Position numbers and translations under genes: made by a program. Under the pieces are notes generated by a model, which ran no database searches, had not been told where the DNA came from, and worked only from the letters and a program-made list of their open reading frames with translations. A stretch of DNA of 64,000 nt from Cladobotryum mycophilum (taxonomy: Eukaryota; Ascomycota; Sordariomycetes; Hypocreales; Hypocreaceae), in the NCBI GenBank assembly GCA_036429605.1, contig CM071591.1:2108001-2172000 (forward strand). Reading direction: 5' to 3'. Positions 37,102-49,170 of this stretch are shown here, in pieces (the first letter of the stretch is position 1; every line of letters starts with the position of its first letter).

Positions 37102-38595
37102 TCAGCCGATACTAAGGATTGGCTGTCTTGAAGACTCGTACTGTGGCAGCAGGTTGTTGAATCGAATATTTGACTCGGGAGTATGCATGAAGCGAGGCTG
37201 GAGATGGGCTTCCGTCTCCTCCTCGTCTGCCTGCGCCATCAGGCTCTCGAAACTAGGCAGCTCACTACCGTGCGGCTCGTGAATCATCTCCACGCCAACT
37301 TGAAATGGAATTGACAGCGTTACTGCTGTGCCCGTCGGGCCAACCGATAAGCTCAGCTGAAGCGTATACGTCCGAGAAATGAGACACGAGTGGAATGATG
37401 GGATGAAAAACTTTTTGGTCAAAGTTGGGATTGTGAACGGAATCTCGAGGTCTGTCGTGTACTTGATAGGCGACCACCTCGATTTCTTGGAATTTCCCGC
37501 CCTGCTGCCTCGTCGGCTTCTCCCGTTGGAAGCATCGGTCTCCGAGAGGTCCTCATCGGCCATGGTGCTCGAATATCCAGAGTCTCGTCGCAGAGTGGGC
37601 ACATCGTGCTGCGTCCAAGCGGCCGTATCAATTGATCGTGAAAATATTGAGCTAGTTGTCAAATAGCTCAGGCAGGGGCTGGAGTCATGCTTGGTTCGAC
37701 TACCCAGGTTGGGTAGATGGCTAATTGGCACCGCAGAGAAGAACGTGGTAGAGATGAGTTTGCCCGTGACAGAGTTGATCTTTGGGGGAGGCGTATCCAT
37801 CGAAGACGGCACATATTCCAGATGAACGTTGACGGACGAAGTAGAAGCTTTGTAGCCATCGGCGGATAGCATGATGGCTTCAGGTTGAGAAGAGGTCGCA
37901 GTCACCAGTCCTGTCTTTGTCGAAAACAGACTCTTTCGGATCGTCCTCGTCCTGCTCAATCTATACCGCTCGTCTATCGAGCTAACAGCAAGCGGAGCAT
38001 CCTCCGGGAGTGCAGGTAAGACTTTGAGGGTGTGGTGTCCCTCCACGAGTTTGACCGGGCCGGCTCCTCCTGGCACATTTTTGATAATTCTCGCCTTGAT
38101 AGCATACTCAATGTGTGTCATGTCCGGCGCCTGGTCATCAGCGTCCCAAGCCCCCATACTCGGCGGAAGTCGTAAATGCTGCTCACGAACAGCATGGCAA
38201 GTACAGCAGTGGTTGCAGGCGCCGATGGTAAGTTGGTGAGGAACGACGAAATGGAATGGTATTCTGTAGTCCTGGCCAGCACGGAAGATTCTGTCGCTTG
38301 GGAGATCCGAGGTTTGGATTGGCATCCGGAGCTTCATGAACGGCCTGAAGCAAAAAGAAGGATACTGCTGCAAGAATTCGAGCCGTGTGGCAGCGATGCC
38401 AGTAAAGAGAATCTCAAAGTTGTCAAGGGCTAGGTCTTGCACGGCACGAACAGTGACATGGCCAGATATTGTTGATCCGGATGTGTAGACTTTTGCTTTG
38501 AAATGCTGGTCAATTGCGACATGCATGGTGGCTTTTGGTGTCTCAGTCTTGGGCCGGCTCGCCATGAGCGGCACCCCAACCACAACGGACATCAT
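37102..38595 (-). CDS. Alpha-arrestin-like protein
   Basis: Single exon, 497 aa. An N-terminal arrestin-like beta sandwich (HVTVRAVQDLALDNFEILFTG; RIFRAGQDYRIPFHFVVPHQL) is followed by a second C-terminal arrestin-like part (DLEIPFTIPTLTKKFFIPSFHSC; SLSVGPTGTAVTLSIPFQVGVE). The extreme C-terminus holds LPQY, an LPxY-type motif of the kind bound by WW domains of Rsp5/Nedd4 ubiquitin ligases. By family, such proteins act as ubiquitin-ligase adaptors for membrane transporters; the cargo is unknown. The open frame extends 116 codons upstream, but that part is low complexity (repeated HTI from a GGTATGTAT repeat) and likely leader, so I start at the MM pair at 38595. Confidence 0.8.
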   Translation of the reverse strand: MMSVVVGVPLMASRPKTETPKATMHVAIDQHFKAKVYTSGSTISGHVTVRAVQDLALDNFEILFTGIAATRLEFLQQYPSFCFRPFMKLRMPIQTSDLPSDRIFRAGQDYRIPFHFVVPHQLTIGACNHCCTCHAVREQHLRLPPSMGAWDADDQAPDMTHIEYAIKARIIKNVPGGAGPVKLVEGHHTLKVLPALPEDAPLAVSSIDERYRLSRTRTIRKSLFSTKTGLVTATSSQPEAIMLSADGYKASTSSVNVHLEYVPSSMDTPPPKINSVTGKLISTTFFSAVPISHLPNLGSRTKHDSSPCLSYLTTSSIFSRSIDTAAWTQHDVPTLRRDSGYSSTMADEDLSETDASNGRSRRGSRAGNSKKSRWSPIKYTTDLEIPFTIPTLTKKFFIPSFHSCLISRTYTLQLSLSVGPTGTAVTLSIPFQVGVEMIHEPHGSELPSFESLMAQADEEETEAHLQPRFMHTPESNIRFNNLLPQYESSRQPILSIG

Positions 38596-41519
38596 GATGG
38601 GTTTTATAGAGAGTGCCAGGAATCGAAAGGCTACAATCTGGAGGGTCGCCAGATAGTATAGAGACGTTGGTCGAGGTGGTTTGTGGCTTGAAACAGATGA
38701 CCGTACGGAGGATGCTACCAAGTTGATAATAGCATAGAGTGGGTGGTATATGGTATGTATGGTATGTATGGTATGTATGGTGATCAGTGCTCGATTCCTT
38801 GTTTGTTGGTTATGTTGACGATGGTGGTGGTTACCAGCCCGACTAACACAATGAGACAAGATGACAGGGTGGAATGAAGCAGAGGCAGGGACCAGCAGAG
38901 GAAGAGGCACGGGAGGTTTATTATTAAAACTCTCAAGGCACATGAAAAGATTCCATGATGAATCTAAAGATAGTCAAAGCAAAGCAAAAGGCGGGTCTTG
39001 TCCTTGAAACTACCAGTAGGGTCAGCCATGGTGCTTGTCAAACGCAGATGTAATAACGGCCGCAGCTGTTCCAGCTGGGATCTAGGCCGCCGGCAGCTGC
39101 AGGATCAGGTAAGGATGCATTGAGATGGAGGAGGGGCCAAGTTTTTTTTTCTTTCTGGTTGAACCAAGGAGAGCTCCGTGGGTTTCTGAAGGGGGTCAGC
39201 CACATCGAGCTATGGCGTAAGGGTATGAGCCAGCCCCAGGAGAGATCCCTGGACTGTGGGAGTTGAATGAAACGGCGTCGCGTCTGGCGCCAAGTGTTTG
39301 CGCATTGCATGCATCCATGGATCCATGGATCCAATGCTTGTAGCCTGCAGTATGGAGTGCTGGCCTGGCTCATGGGAGGGAGGAGTATCATCAATGTGCC
39401 TTATGACGCTTTTTCGGCCGGACATGCCCAGTGTGTACTGCATACATACGTACTACTCGAATGGCCCGGCCTTGAGCAGGGCTAACGAGGCAAGTAAATG
39501 CACTGGAGCCAATGAAGCCGTTGGCTAGAGTTGATGATGCTGTTGATGCCGTGTCTACCGCAGGTTATTAGTGATCAGCTGCTGTGGAGCGCCATCCAAA
39601 CCAACGAGCCTTTGCGCGGTATGCACTGTATGCACTGTAGTGTCATACCTGGTAGTAAGTACGTAGGTACCCATCTGGCATCCAATCCATCAGGCGCAGC
39701 AACCCGTCCAAGTTCTAGCATCTAGTGTGTGATGGCTAAAATGCTCGAGAGTCTTGACCGCTACCAAGTCTTCTATCAGTGGCGTTTTCGATTTCATAAT
39801 GAACCGTCCCTCCCGTCTTTTCTACTCGTTGCATCTCCTTTTCATCTCCAGGGCTCACATGTCGAGGGATTTATCTCTAGGGCTTCAAGATTAGTTGGGT
39901 TGGGTACCTACCAAGGCCTGTATTCATCCGGGTTTAGCGGGCATACAGTGCTGTGCCCGTTCTGTACAGGCCGCCGCTGAGACCCTTGACGCGGGGAACC
40001 CGGTCAAGTCAGCTGCAACCTTTGTTCTGGCTCTGGCTCTGGCTTTGGTTTGGGCTCGGTCTGGATCTTTTGCTTGGCTCTCCTTGGGTCGGTGACGTTG
40101 TGTGTGGGAATGAGAATGCACATGTTCACATTCAGTATGTTATGACGTTGGCGACACATGTTATGCATATGAAACATGACTGTCCAAGGTTTGACGAGTC
40201 AATAATCCAATGCCATTACCAGGCACAAAGTCCTATGAGGTAGGTACCGTACCAGGTACCCTCTCCCGGAGTCAAAGATTCTCCATTCCTCCCCTCCCTC
40301 AGCGATCAGCATGCGGTACCTGCCATGGAAGCTCTAGGCTCTAACAGCATTGGATGGATCGTTCAATAGATCGACGTGGCCTTATCAAACATCCACACTG
40401 TAACTTATCTAGTAGTAGTTGACCTGAAGAACTAAAACAAATCAGCCTTGTCAGCTTTTCAGCCGCCTCTCTTAGGCTCATCATGCCTGGGTACCCAGAT
40501 CTGATCTGTGTATCATCATGTCCATTCTTTTCTGGTTTTATTTACATTGACGTGCGTTTCATTTGTGCATCGTCCTACAGTGTCGATAACCTGCATAGAT
40601 GCATACACACAATCACCATTATCAACAAAACAAGATACCCTCCCCTTCCATCTCCACCATCTGCATGCACTACATCAGTTGACCCCAACATCTCCGTCTA
40701 CGGTTTAGTGTCCTTTTCCACTCACATTCTCCCATCAAAATTACATTTCTCTAGAGTGAAAAACGACGAGTCTGTTGTTTCGTTCACATTCACAACGCCA
40801 CACAATCAACATCAGATGAACCAAGGGAGCCCTGTCACCAGCCATCAGCCACATTAAGAGTCTTGTGGCCCTCCTCTTATCCCCCCTGAACGATGCTAGA
40901 ATGCACGCTTTGGAGCAACAAAAAGCCTCAAACAGTTTCTTAGCGGATAGAAAAAGTCTTGTCTTGTCAGATCTCAGACAGCATCTCCAAATTAGCGTGG
41001 CACCGGATCACCCGCCCACGTTTATCCCATCGCACGGGACACTCCGACTCCCGTCTTCTAGTTTTACCAACCACGTTGCGAGATGCACCATCAACCATGA
41101 AAGCTGCATCGCAATCAATTTATATTGCCTCCTGACAGCTGTTCAATATGCTTATAAGCTTACCTTGCTTGGTGCCCCTCATATCCCCTCGGCATGTATG
41201 TAGGGTTGCCATGGATGTGAGGATATCCACCTCAACCCCTACCGCTGTCCTCCACTTGGCTCAATGTCAATATGCAATGTAGCCGGCAATAGAAGCATAT
41301 AATCGAGAAACCGGAGATTACAATATCCATCCAGCGCCGTAAGTGTGTGTGGCCAAGGGAAGGATATGGAAATCTATCCACCCTCAGGGGGTTGGCCTAC
41401 GATCCTTCCACAAATCACATCATCTCAATCCTGCAGCGTCATTCTGGTTACAATACCCCTCCACACGATCCATACACATTCTATACTGCTATACCCTACC
41501 GCTTTGGTGGACGGCCAAC
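38596..41519. other. Gene-free region of 2.9 kb
   Basis: The longest stretch without a supported gene. It holds a (GGTATGTAT)n-like repeat at 38751-38780, an 18-bp perfect palindrome at 39313-39330, and (CTCTGG)n near 40028-40055. Open frames here are short and of random composition. It probably contains the arrestin promoter and the upstream region of the oxidoreductase gene; a non-coding RNA cannot be excluded. Confidence 0.5.
39313..39330. repeat. 18-bp perfect palindrome (two ATCCATGGAT units)
   Basis: ATCCATGGATCCATGGAT reads the same on both strands. It lies in the gene-free region and its role is unknown. Confidence 0.85.
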
Positions 41520-42815
41520 ATGGCATCCAGGACAAACACCTCCATCGTTCTCGTAGAACGCCCCCAGGGCGAAATCATCCCTGGCCAAACTTTCCAGAAG
41601 AGGACTGGCCCCGCGCCGACGGAAAATGACTTGAAAGACGGTCAATTTCTCATCGAGACGCTCTGCTACGGCATAGACGCTGCCATGCGAACTTTGCTTG
41701 AAGGTAAAAAGTCCGAAGCAGTACAACTATGGTAGCTGTTGTTGATAGTAAAGGCCGTAGAGAAACGCAACTATACAACCACACTCCCCATTGGTAGTGT
41801 CCAGGTCGCAGTAACCCTCTCTCGCGTCCTCGCCTCAAAGAGCACCAAGGTGAAAGCGGGCCATCTTGTTATCTCCATGTCTGGCTGGCAAGAGTTTGCC
41901 GTCATCAGCGAGACCGACGTGTGGTTCCCCGTGCCTCACCCGCTACCCTCTGGTGCCCGAGCAACAGACTACCTAGGCTTGTTCGGCATCAGTGGATGGA
42001 CAGCTCATGTGGGTCTTTCGAAATTCGGTCACGTAAAGCCGGGCGATACCGTTGTTGTCACTAGTGCTGCTGGCGGAACGGGTTCCATCGTCGGCCAGAT
42101 TGCCAGGATCCAGGGTGCGGGCAAGGTCATTGGCATCACGGGCACGGATGAGAAGTGCAAGTGGCTCACCGATGTTGCCGGATTCGATGTCACGTTGAAC
42201 TACAATGACCCTGATTTTGACCGAAAGTTTGAGGAGGCAACTCCAGATCTCATTGATGTCTTCTGGGATAACGGTTAGTTTTTCTCTAGCCCCTACAACA
42301 TGCATGAACGCTACACATAGTATGTTGGAATATCAAGGTACGCCCAGCTAACAGCTCCATTAGTTGGCGGCCATGTCCTGGATCTTGCCCTTGAAAGAGC
42401 CACCAACTACGCCCGTTTCGTCATGTGCGGCATGATTCGCTCCTACAACGCCCTCGACCACCGCGAAACGATGACTAACTTGCCGTACATCGTCTACAAG
42501 CGAATCAAGTATGTAGCTATCCTCTAACCTCCTGCCTCTGAATGGCCACTAATTCATAAAGGATGAACGGTTTCATCGTCTTGGACCATCTCCAAGAGGT
42601 AGGCGCCGCGACAAAGGAGCTTGCCCAGTGGCTCGCCGAGGGCAAGATTCAAGGCTGGGAGCAGATCATCGAGGGAACCTTGGATGATTTCGAGAAGGCT
42701 TGGCAGATGCTGTATAGTGGTGGCAACACAGGTTAGTAACTGATGAGATTTGATGTTTCTATGATACTAACCATCCATTTTAGGGAAACTGATATTAAAG
42801 ATAAAGGACATCTGA
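41520..42815 (+). CDS. MDR-family NADP-dependent oxidoreductase (PTGR1/YfmJ-like)
   Basis: Five exons: 41520-41703, 41761-42273, 42364-42508, 42562-42731 and 42784-42815 (32 nt), giving 347 aa. An ADH_N_2-type N-terminus (MASRTNTSIVLVERPQGEI) leads to DAAMR and SVQVAVTLSRVLASK. The Rossmann fold shows SAAGGTGSIVGQIARI and then VGGHVLDLALERA. There is no structural or catalytic zinc ligand set, which places it among zinc-free medium-chain reductases such as prostaglandin reductase 1 and related enone reductases. The first intron has two possible acceptors; the one at 41760 leaves AMRTLLEEKRNYTT, which matches the spacing of relatives, while 41748 would add four residues. Substrate unknown. An MFS gene follows on the same strand 850 nt away. 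Confidence 0.87.
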
Positions 42816-43662
42816 GACCAATTCAATGTTCTGGGGCCAGTACGTGTGACATTGGTCATCCCCTATCTATGATTCATGAGATAGATCCTAGGAGACAATG
42901 CCAACAATAAGAGCTCCAACAAAGTGACAAAAAGTCTATGCTCATAGATCTACGGCAGTTGAAGGACGATTGAGCATACTCCGTAGGCTCTCGTTAGGAT
43001 GACTGTGTTTCATCTATACAACCCTGGACTTTCTACAGGGTAGCAATATTGTGACACTAAAAACCATTGGCTACGGGTCAGCCCGTCTGGGGTCAGCACT
43101 GTACCGAAGATCCCCTTGTCCGTTGACAGATGACGGGAATAAATGGCGTTGCCGTGAGCCACCGAATCGCTGAATCGAATGGATAAGCTTCGTTTCACTG
43201 TTTTTGGAATCCTTTGTAACCTCGATACTAACCTACAAATCTACCAGGTGCTGCAGATGTAATGGCGAGGATCCAACTTGCATACGTACCATATAGTAAC
43301 CAGGGGGTATTAAAATATAACAGGACCATACTAGATTTGGCTACACTTATCAGTGCAACACCCCAACCAACATGCATAAGATACGGGCTTAATATGATGT
43401 TTTGTTCCAGACTCTTAAGGATTATCCATCATAGGATGCTGTTGGCTTGGCTGTTTCGAACAGCATGAAGAAGCGGGGGGCGAAGAAAGAATGCAACATG
43501 ATTGAGACACACGTTATCTTTATGAATAAAGGCGTGAGAACTCATGTTTCTATTACATCCATCGACCATACAACCCTTTGGACATTTGAATCCATCCAAT
43601 TCGGTTTAAAAATAATAAAAAAACAAAACCGCAAAAAGGAACCAGTATTCATCCCCGCCATC
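42816..43662. other. Intergenic region before the MFS gene
   Basis: About 850 nt with no supported gene; it ends in an A-rich leader just before the MFS start. Confidence 0.45.
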
Positions 43663-45464
43663 ATGGCATCCAAACGTCCAAACGAAACAACACCCCTTCT
43701 CCCCCCAACGAAGACGAACAACATACCAGAACCCACGCCCATCCTCCCAGTCGTCCTCTCACAAACCCACAGCCACCACCAACCACCACCACCACCAACC
43801 GCAAAGACATCCTCACAAAATGCTTCCTCATCCTCTTCCTCTCCATCGCCGGCGCCGTCCTCACATCCGTTCCCCTGAACCAGGTCATCGAGGACATCAT
43901 CTGCCACGGCGGGACAGCAGCGCCCGATCCGCGCTGCAAGGACCCGGACGTGCAGGCGGAGCTGTCCCTGATCCAGGGGTGGGACGCCACGCTGAGTCTC
44001 ATACCCTCGCTCCTGAGCGCTGTTCCGTACGGTATAGCGGCGGAGAAATATGGCCACCAGAAGGTCCTGGCCTTGTCTCTTGTTGGTGTTTTGCTCTCAA
44101 ACGGGTTTACATCACTTATCTGTAAGTTCAACAACATCATACTTGCAACCCCCATAATTCAACGCTGAATCAAAAGTAAACAAGGTTCTCTATCTTCCAT
44201 CTTCCCTATCCGGGCTATATGGCTCTCCTCCCTCTTCATCTTCATCGGAGGCGGCCCAACAGTCTACGGCGCCATGGTATTCTCATACGCCAACGCCGTT
44301 TCCTCCGAAGTAGAGAGGCACGTCCATCCAATCCCCCTTTCCCCCTTTCTTTCTTATAGTCATACTCAAAAAAGAATTACTAACCAAAACTTCTTCTTCT
44401 TCTTCTTTTTAGATCAACAACCTTCCTCTGGCTCGGCGCAACCATGTTCGTGGGGGAAATGGTCTCAAGCCCCTTGGTCCTCCTGGCCATGAAAGCCGGT
44501 CCCTGGGTGTCCATCCTAGCAGGCCTCATGCTCCTCGCCTCATCACCCCTGATTGCCCTTACCCTACCAGACATCAGACATCTAAACACCGCCGCCAAAC
44601 CACCAGATGACTCCTCCAACGACGACGACACTGACATCAACACACCAGCATCTCAAGCCAAGCTACTTACCACCTTGTGTACGCACCTAACATCCAGTCT
44701 AGATCAATTCCTCGACTGCGGCCGCTTCATCCTCTCACAGCACCCAAAACTCGCCCTCCTCCTCCTCAGCATCCTCTTCACAACGCTCGGCAAAATGGCC
44801 CAACTCCTCATGATGCAATACGCATCCACAAAATACGGCTGGTCCTGGTCCCAAGTAAGCCCCCTAAAACCCATCCCCTTCCCTTCCCTTCCCTCCGTTT
44901 CAACCCACCAAACAACTAACACCAACGCCCCCCTTCAAGGCCGGCCTCCTCTTATCCATCCAAGCCTTCACCAGTCTTCTTCTCCTCATTCTCATCCTCC
45001 CCTCCCTGAGTCACCTGCTAGTTACTAAACTTCACATCTCACCCCTCGTCAAAGACCTCTGGTTCGCCCGCGCCATCATCCTCGCCATGGTCCTTGGCGC
45101 CTTCGGCATGGCCCTCGCCAGCACTTCCCTCCCCTTCATGGCCAGCGTCGTGCTCTTCTCCGTCGGGACGAGCTACAACCTCGTTTGTAGGAGCTTACTC
45201 TCCGCGATATCTCAGGGCCAACACATTGCGATGCTCTATACTGCAATAGGCTTTCTTGAGACGGGAGGTGCGCTCATCGCTGGACCATTTCTTGCAGCCA
45301 TGTATCGTATCGGATTGAACTGGGGCGGCGTTTGGCTGGGACTTCCATTCATCTCGGCGGGAATCATGTTTGCGTTTGCTGGAGTGGTTCTTGGGGTCGT
45401 CAGATTTCGAGAAGCTGGTGATGAGTCTGCTACCAGTGAGCAGCAAGAGGGAAATGATGCTTGA
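43663..45464 (+). CDS. Major facilitator superfamily transporter, one apparent frameshift
   Basis: Four exons: 43663-44121, 44185-44317, 44413-44854 and 44940-45464, about 519 aa once one base is added. Twelve membrane helices are expected: ILTKCFLILFLSIAGAV; TLSLIPSLLSAVPYG with a motif-A-like AAEKYGHQKVLALS loop; IWLSSLFIFIGGG; later GLLLSIQAFTSLLLLIL and GVWLGLPFISAGIMFAFA. The N-terminus (ETTPLLPP) and the first helix are in different frames. The shift is probably at the C6 run 43701-43706, because a seventh C opens one frame through to DILTKC. The second intron (44318-44412) has a GC donor (AG|GCACGT); no GT donor keeps ERSTTFLW in phase. The substrate cannot be inferred. Confidence 0.82.
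43701..43706 (+). other. Probable frameshift at C6 run in the MFS gene
   Basis: Coding before this run (TTPLLPP) and from about 43806 (DILTKC) differ by one frame. The run is the most likely place, but other short runs between 43693 and 43800 cannot be excluded. Confidence 0.55.
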
Positions 45465-45735
45465 TCAATGAAAGATAATTTCAATGCAGAAATCCAGGCA
45501 CAATATGATGTAGACAGAGCAGAGCACTTGTTTCCAACAGCATGTAACCGAGCTAATTCTCCAACATCTCTCTAAAAACCCATCATTGTATTGTATTCTC
45601 AGCGCCAGCTAACAGCAGTTTTCTCTATATAGTACATCCAACTGTATCATATAGCAAACAGATTCGCTCCATGTCCGATTTTAGGTTTTCTCACCCCCTT
45701 TTGTGAGGGGTAATGTGGTGCGTTCCAGCGCAACA

Positions 45736-47166
45736 TTAGTCATGCCATGAAATATACAGCATGATTCCAGCTCCCAAGGCAACGGCGGCGAATTGTGTCA
45801 AAGTCTTTCGCAGCTCCTGTGCCTTATTTGGGCCGGTTTCCAGCAGTTCAGGGATGACGGCAACTGTACCAACATACAAGAACGTTCCTGCGGTGAATGG
45901 CAGCAACATGTCGCCCCATGTCTAGAAAGTTGTTAGCAGTCATTCTTTGATATTGTAGTTTTATAGAGGAGGGCGAAATGGGAAACGTACCAGACTTGTT
46001 CCCCAGAGGCCTGCATTTCGGGGCATAGCTTCAAGGTCATTAGACGAACCACCGAGCTCCTGAATAGCAATACCAATAAGTGTTCCCATCAGTGCACCAA
46101 TAGCAGTGATGAATTGAGATCCCATGGCTGCCTTCTTGGAGAAGCCAGACTGCACAAGGAGCGCAAAGTCGCCAACCTCGTGAGGGATCTCGTGGAAGAA
46201 GACGGCAACAGTTGTAGTGGCACCAATTGTTGGAGAGGCGTAGAAGCTAGCGGACATGGCAAGACCATCAGTGATGTTGTGTGTGAAATCAGCACTATGG
46301 TAAAGCAAAGTCAGTACGCATGTAAAATATTATGCTCATGAGGAATTTCACCAACATTAAGTTGAGGTATCCTCCCAGCTTCACACTTGGGTTAATCTCC
46401 TTCAGCTGATTCTCAGCAGGAACGGCCTTGCCATCCTTGTCCTTCTTCCGAGACTTGGCTTCGCCCTGGGCAGTGTTTGCGCCAGTAGAGATGCCAATAT
46501 CCTCGCTATGCTCGTGGGAGTGGCCATGCGAGTGGTCATGTCCAGCACCACCAGTCGCAATTCGAAGACCCTTATCCATGGCAACAAACGTCATGAATCC
46601 AACGAGAATGCCCAGTCCGAGAACAAGGTTTCGGTTCGGCTCAACAAGAACAAACTTTGCCTTGTCCGGCTCGCCCTCACCCACAAAAATTTCGGGCAAC
46701 AGATGGAACAGGGTATCTCCGAGCAAGCCTCCGACAGCAAAGGCCACCATGATGGACAGCGACGATGGGTCAATGTTGGTCGGGCATAGCGCTAGCAAGA
46801 AGTTGGGAGGGCCAGAGATGTAGAGCGTGGCCAGGAGGGCATTGACGGCGGGCGTTCCGGGGAATAGAACAGCAAAGGCCTTTTCTGTGAAGGAAGAGGG
46901 TGCGATCTCGTGGTGTGCGTGTTGGGCAGCGTTGAGTTCTTGGACGATTGAGCAGGACTGCGCATCAATTGAAGACACAATGTTAGCATCAGGGAGATGG
47001 GAGAGACACCGGCTTGCTCGCAACGTACCTGAAGCTTCTCATCAAGCTCCTCCAAGCTCAAACTGTCAATGACCTTTGTGTCATGTGCTACCGCCAACGC
47101 TGCCAGGAACGAAAGGCAAACTGCGAGAAAGGCAAATTGCCTGCCTCTGAAAGTTGGTAGAGCCAT
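45736..47166 (-). CDS. ZIP-family zinc transporter (SLC39A7/Yke4-like)
   Basis: Four exons on the minus strand: 47166-47029, 46957-46356, 46294-45991 and 45921-45736, giving 409 aa. A signal peptide (LAVCLSFLAALAVAH) is followed by membrane helices, a His-rich loop (GHDHSHGHSHEHS) typical of ZIP proteins, and the two metal-binding helices HNITDGLA and HEIPHEVGD. The HEIPHE motif is the signature of the LIV-1 subfamily. Relatives ZIP7 and Yke4 move zinc out of the ER or Golgi into the cytosol. The second intron splits an Ile codon (LNLIADFTHN) and uses the donor GTTGGT. The gene ends at SWHD. Confidence 0.93.
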
Positions 47167-48076
47167 GATTTGGACTCCTCAATGGCTCAATGATGTGGTG
47201 ACGAAAGTACCTATTGGCAAGGCGTTCAGGTACTGTAACTTGTAATTATAAAAAAGGATGAAGGAGGAGGAGGAAGAAAGAAAGAAAAGAAAAGAAAAAA
47301 GAGTCGGAAATGTTTATACGAGGGAGCTGGAAGAATGAAACATGATGTCGTAGAGGAACCACGTATGCGCTATTGCAGGGACTAAAAGCCCCCACTAATG
47401 CACAGGGACTCCAGGTCAGTGAGGGAGTGATGGAGCCCCACGAGCCCCTAGAGCACCTACATACAGTACCTCGTAGGCAGTGACGGCATACCCTAGCCCC
47501 CCTACCTCTACCTAGGCCGCCCTGCCAAAACCGGTCAAACCCGGGCAGCATTCCATCCATCCAATCCATCCGGGCACGCATCAAATGGATACTTGCTTAG
47601 GTCCAGTGGTGTCTTTGGAGGGCGTCTAGAGGTATGGGGGCGCAAACAGCCCCGGAGAAACCTGAAGCAACAGGGCTTCCCCAGCCGTTGGTGTTTGTTT
47701 GCCAGGGCTGGACCGCCTTTGCACTCAATGCAATGCATCCATCCATGTCCACACATCCGTGGATCCCTTGAATAGAGGACAATCCAGTCGTCTCTATTGT
47801 TGGCCATTTTTGGTTGACCCAACGCCATCAAGTCCAACGCATTTGCTCAACCGTCGGTGGAGAAGAATGGGACCTTGCCCTGGTTGGAACTGGGCATGTT
47901 TGTTTACCCTAAACAAACTGTCTTGGGCACACGACAATCGATTGTCTTCTTTCTCTCTCTCCGCTTCGTTTCAGAGGATGAATGAGGTATTTTTGGTCTT
48001 GGAAGTGCATTGACGTCGTCCTGGAAAAACAGAGTTGTTGTTCCATATCTGTGACTATAGAACGGCAGTCTTCTTA
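47167..48076. other. Intergenic region upstream of the ZIP gene
   Basis: About 910 nt with no supported gene. A-rich and (GAAAGAAA)-type stretch near 47274-47300; the rest is ordinary. It separates the housekeeping block from the accessory island. Confidence 0.45.
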
Positions 48077-49170
48077 TCAACATAATCTTCCACCGACAGC
48101 GTTTGGAAGCATGAGCGCAAAGACACGGCCTCTGAGTGTATCGTATGGTTGATAAGGGACATGAACGATTCGAATCGAGACCGACAGCGGTTCTGATGGC
48201 GCAACGGCTGGAAAATGGAACATGTCAAGAAAGGAAGACGAAAGGTTGGCTTGATATAGATGCAAACCTGCTTTATCCCTGGAGGAGCACAATACTTGTG
48301 ACTAAAGAACTGTCAGTAGAGACAACACTATTGAATTATAATCACCTACCGAAATTATAGTAGTTCCCGCCTGTTGACCACAGCCTCCCACTCGCAAGGC
48401 CTCCAACTGCCGCTGAGCAAGGGCAATCAAAACAGCCACAATATACATACGGATCATGCAATGGCCCAACTGGTCGAAGACGCCTCAGCTTAATCTCATA
48501 TATACCTTCAGCTGGCCTATTCAACCTTCCTCTGCCGGACTTCCGCAAGACTGCAGATCGCAGACGCTCTATACGCTCACGGTCAATCAGCGCGGCGACC
48601 GGCACAGCAGGCCTACTTCCAGCTCCCTCAGCCCTGGGAAACAGGCATGTGCATGCAAGACCCTGTATACGGCGTTGATTGAAACAAAAGTCGAGACTGT
48701 CCGTGGATGAATCGCCCAGATGGGTAGATTGAAAGCGAATTCCTTGATGAGGCACGACGTGATGTTCAAACGGACAACCGTAAGATGCAAAAACCATCCA
48801 CATGTTGGATTCCCGTTTTGTCAATATCCACTGATTCAACAGTTGTTTAAGAGCACATAGACCAGCTCGCTCCCCGGCGAAGTGTCGTGGTATCGTTTCT
48901 GGCGCAGGTGAGGAGCCGTCAAAGGATATCCTTAGTAACTAACTCAAGCTGCCGGCTCGTCCATAGTAGAGGCTCAACAAGCAGTCGTTCTCTGCAGTTA
49001 CGACGAGTAAGATCAGATATAGATAAAGCGTCTGCTGAGTACTGAGGCGGCCTCGTGGAAAGTAGATGGCGGTTCGTTACTTCGATGATGCTGGAATGGT
49101 GTTCAAGCGGTGAGATGTGGGTACCTAGTATGAGCAGGGACAAGCTGTATATACATAGATGGGGAGCCAT
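48077..49170 (-). pseudogene. Degenerate copy of an uncharacterised fungus-only family (paralogue of 51803-52801)
   Basis: Read on the minus strand, the segments match the gene at 51.8-52.8 kb in order: RRNCRERLLVEPL, then FAGERAGLCALKQLLN, ALIDRERIERLRS, GPLHDPYV, VLIALAQRQ, and LCSSRDKAGLHLYQAN to FLDMFHFPAVAPSEPLSVSI. The match is broken at least three times. Near 48917 one base is out of phase after VTKDI. Near 48440-48460 the copy has four extra nucleotides after LHDPYV relative to its paralogue. Near 48294 the 3' splice site differs (CAAGTA against CAG|GTG), so the last exon would begin one base late. It ends at 48077 with a longer tail than the paralogue. None of these lesions is a G/C homopolymer, so they are unlikely to be the same artefact as elsewhere. 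The family function is unknown. Confidence 0.72.

Noticed and set aside
38595..38943. N-terminal extension of the arrestin-like protein (116 codons)
   Set aside because: Low-complexity with repeated HTI from a microsatellite and no similarity to the family; the MM pair at 38595 is a better start.
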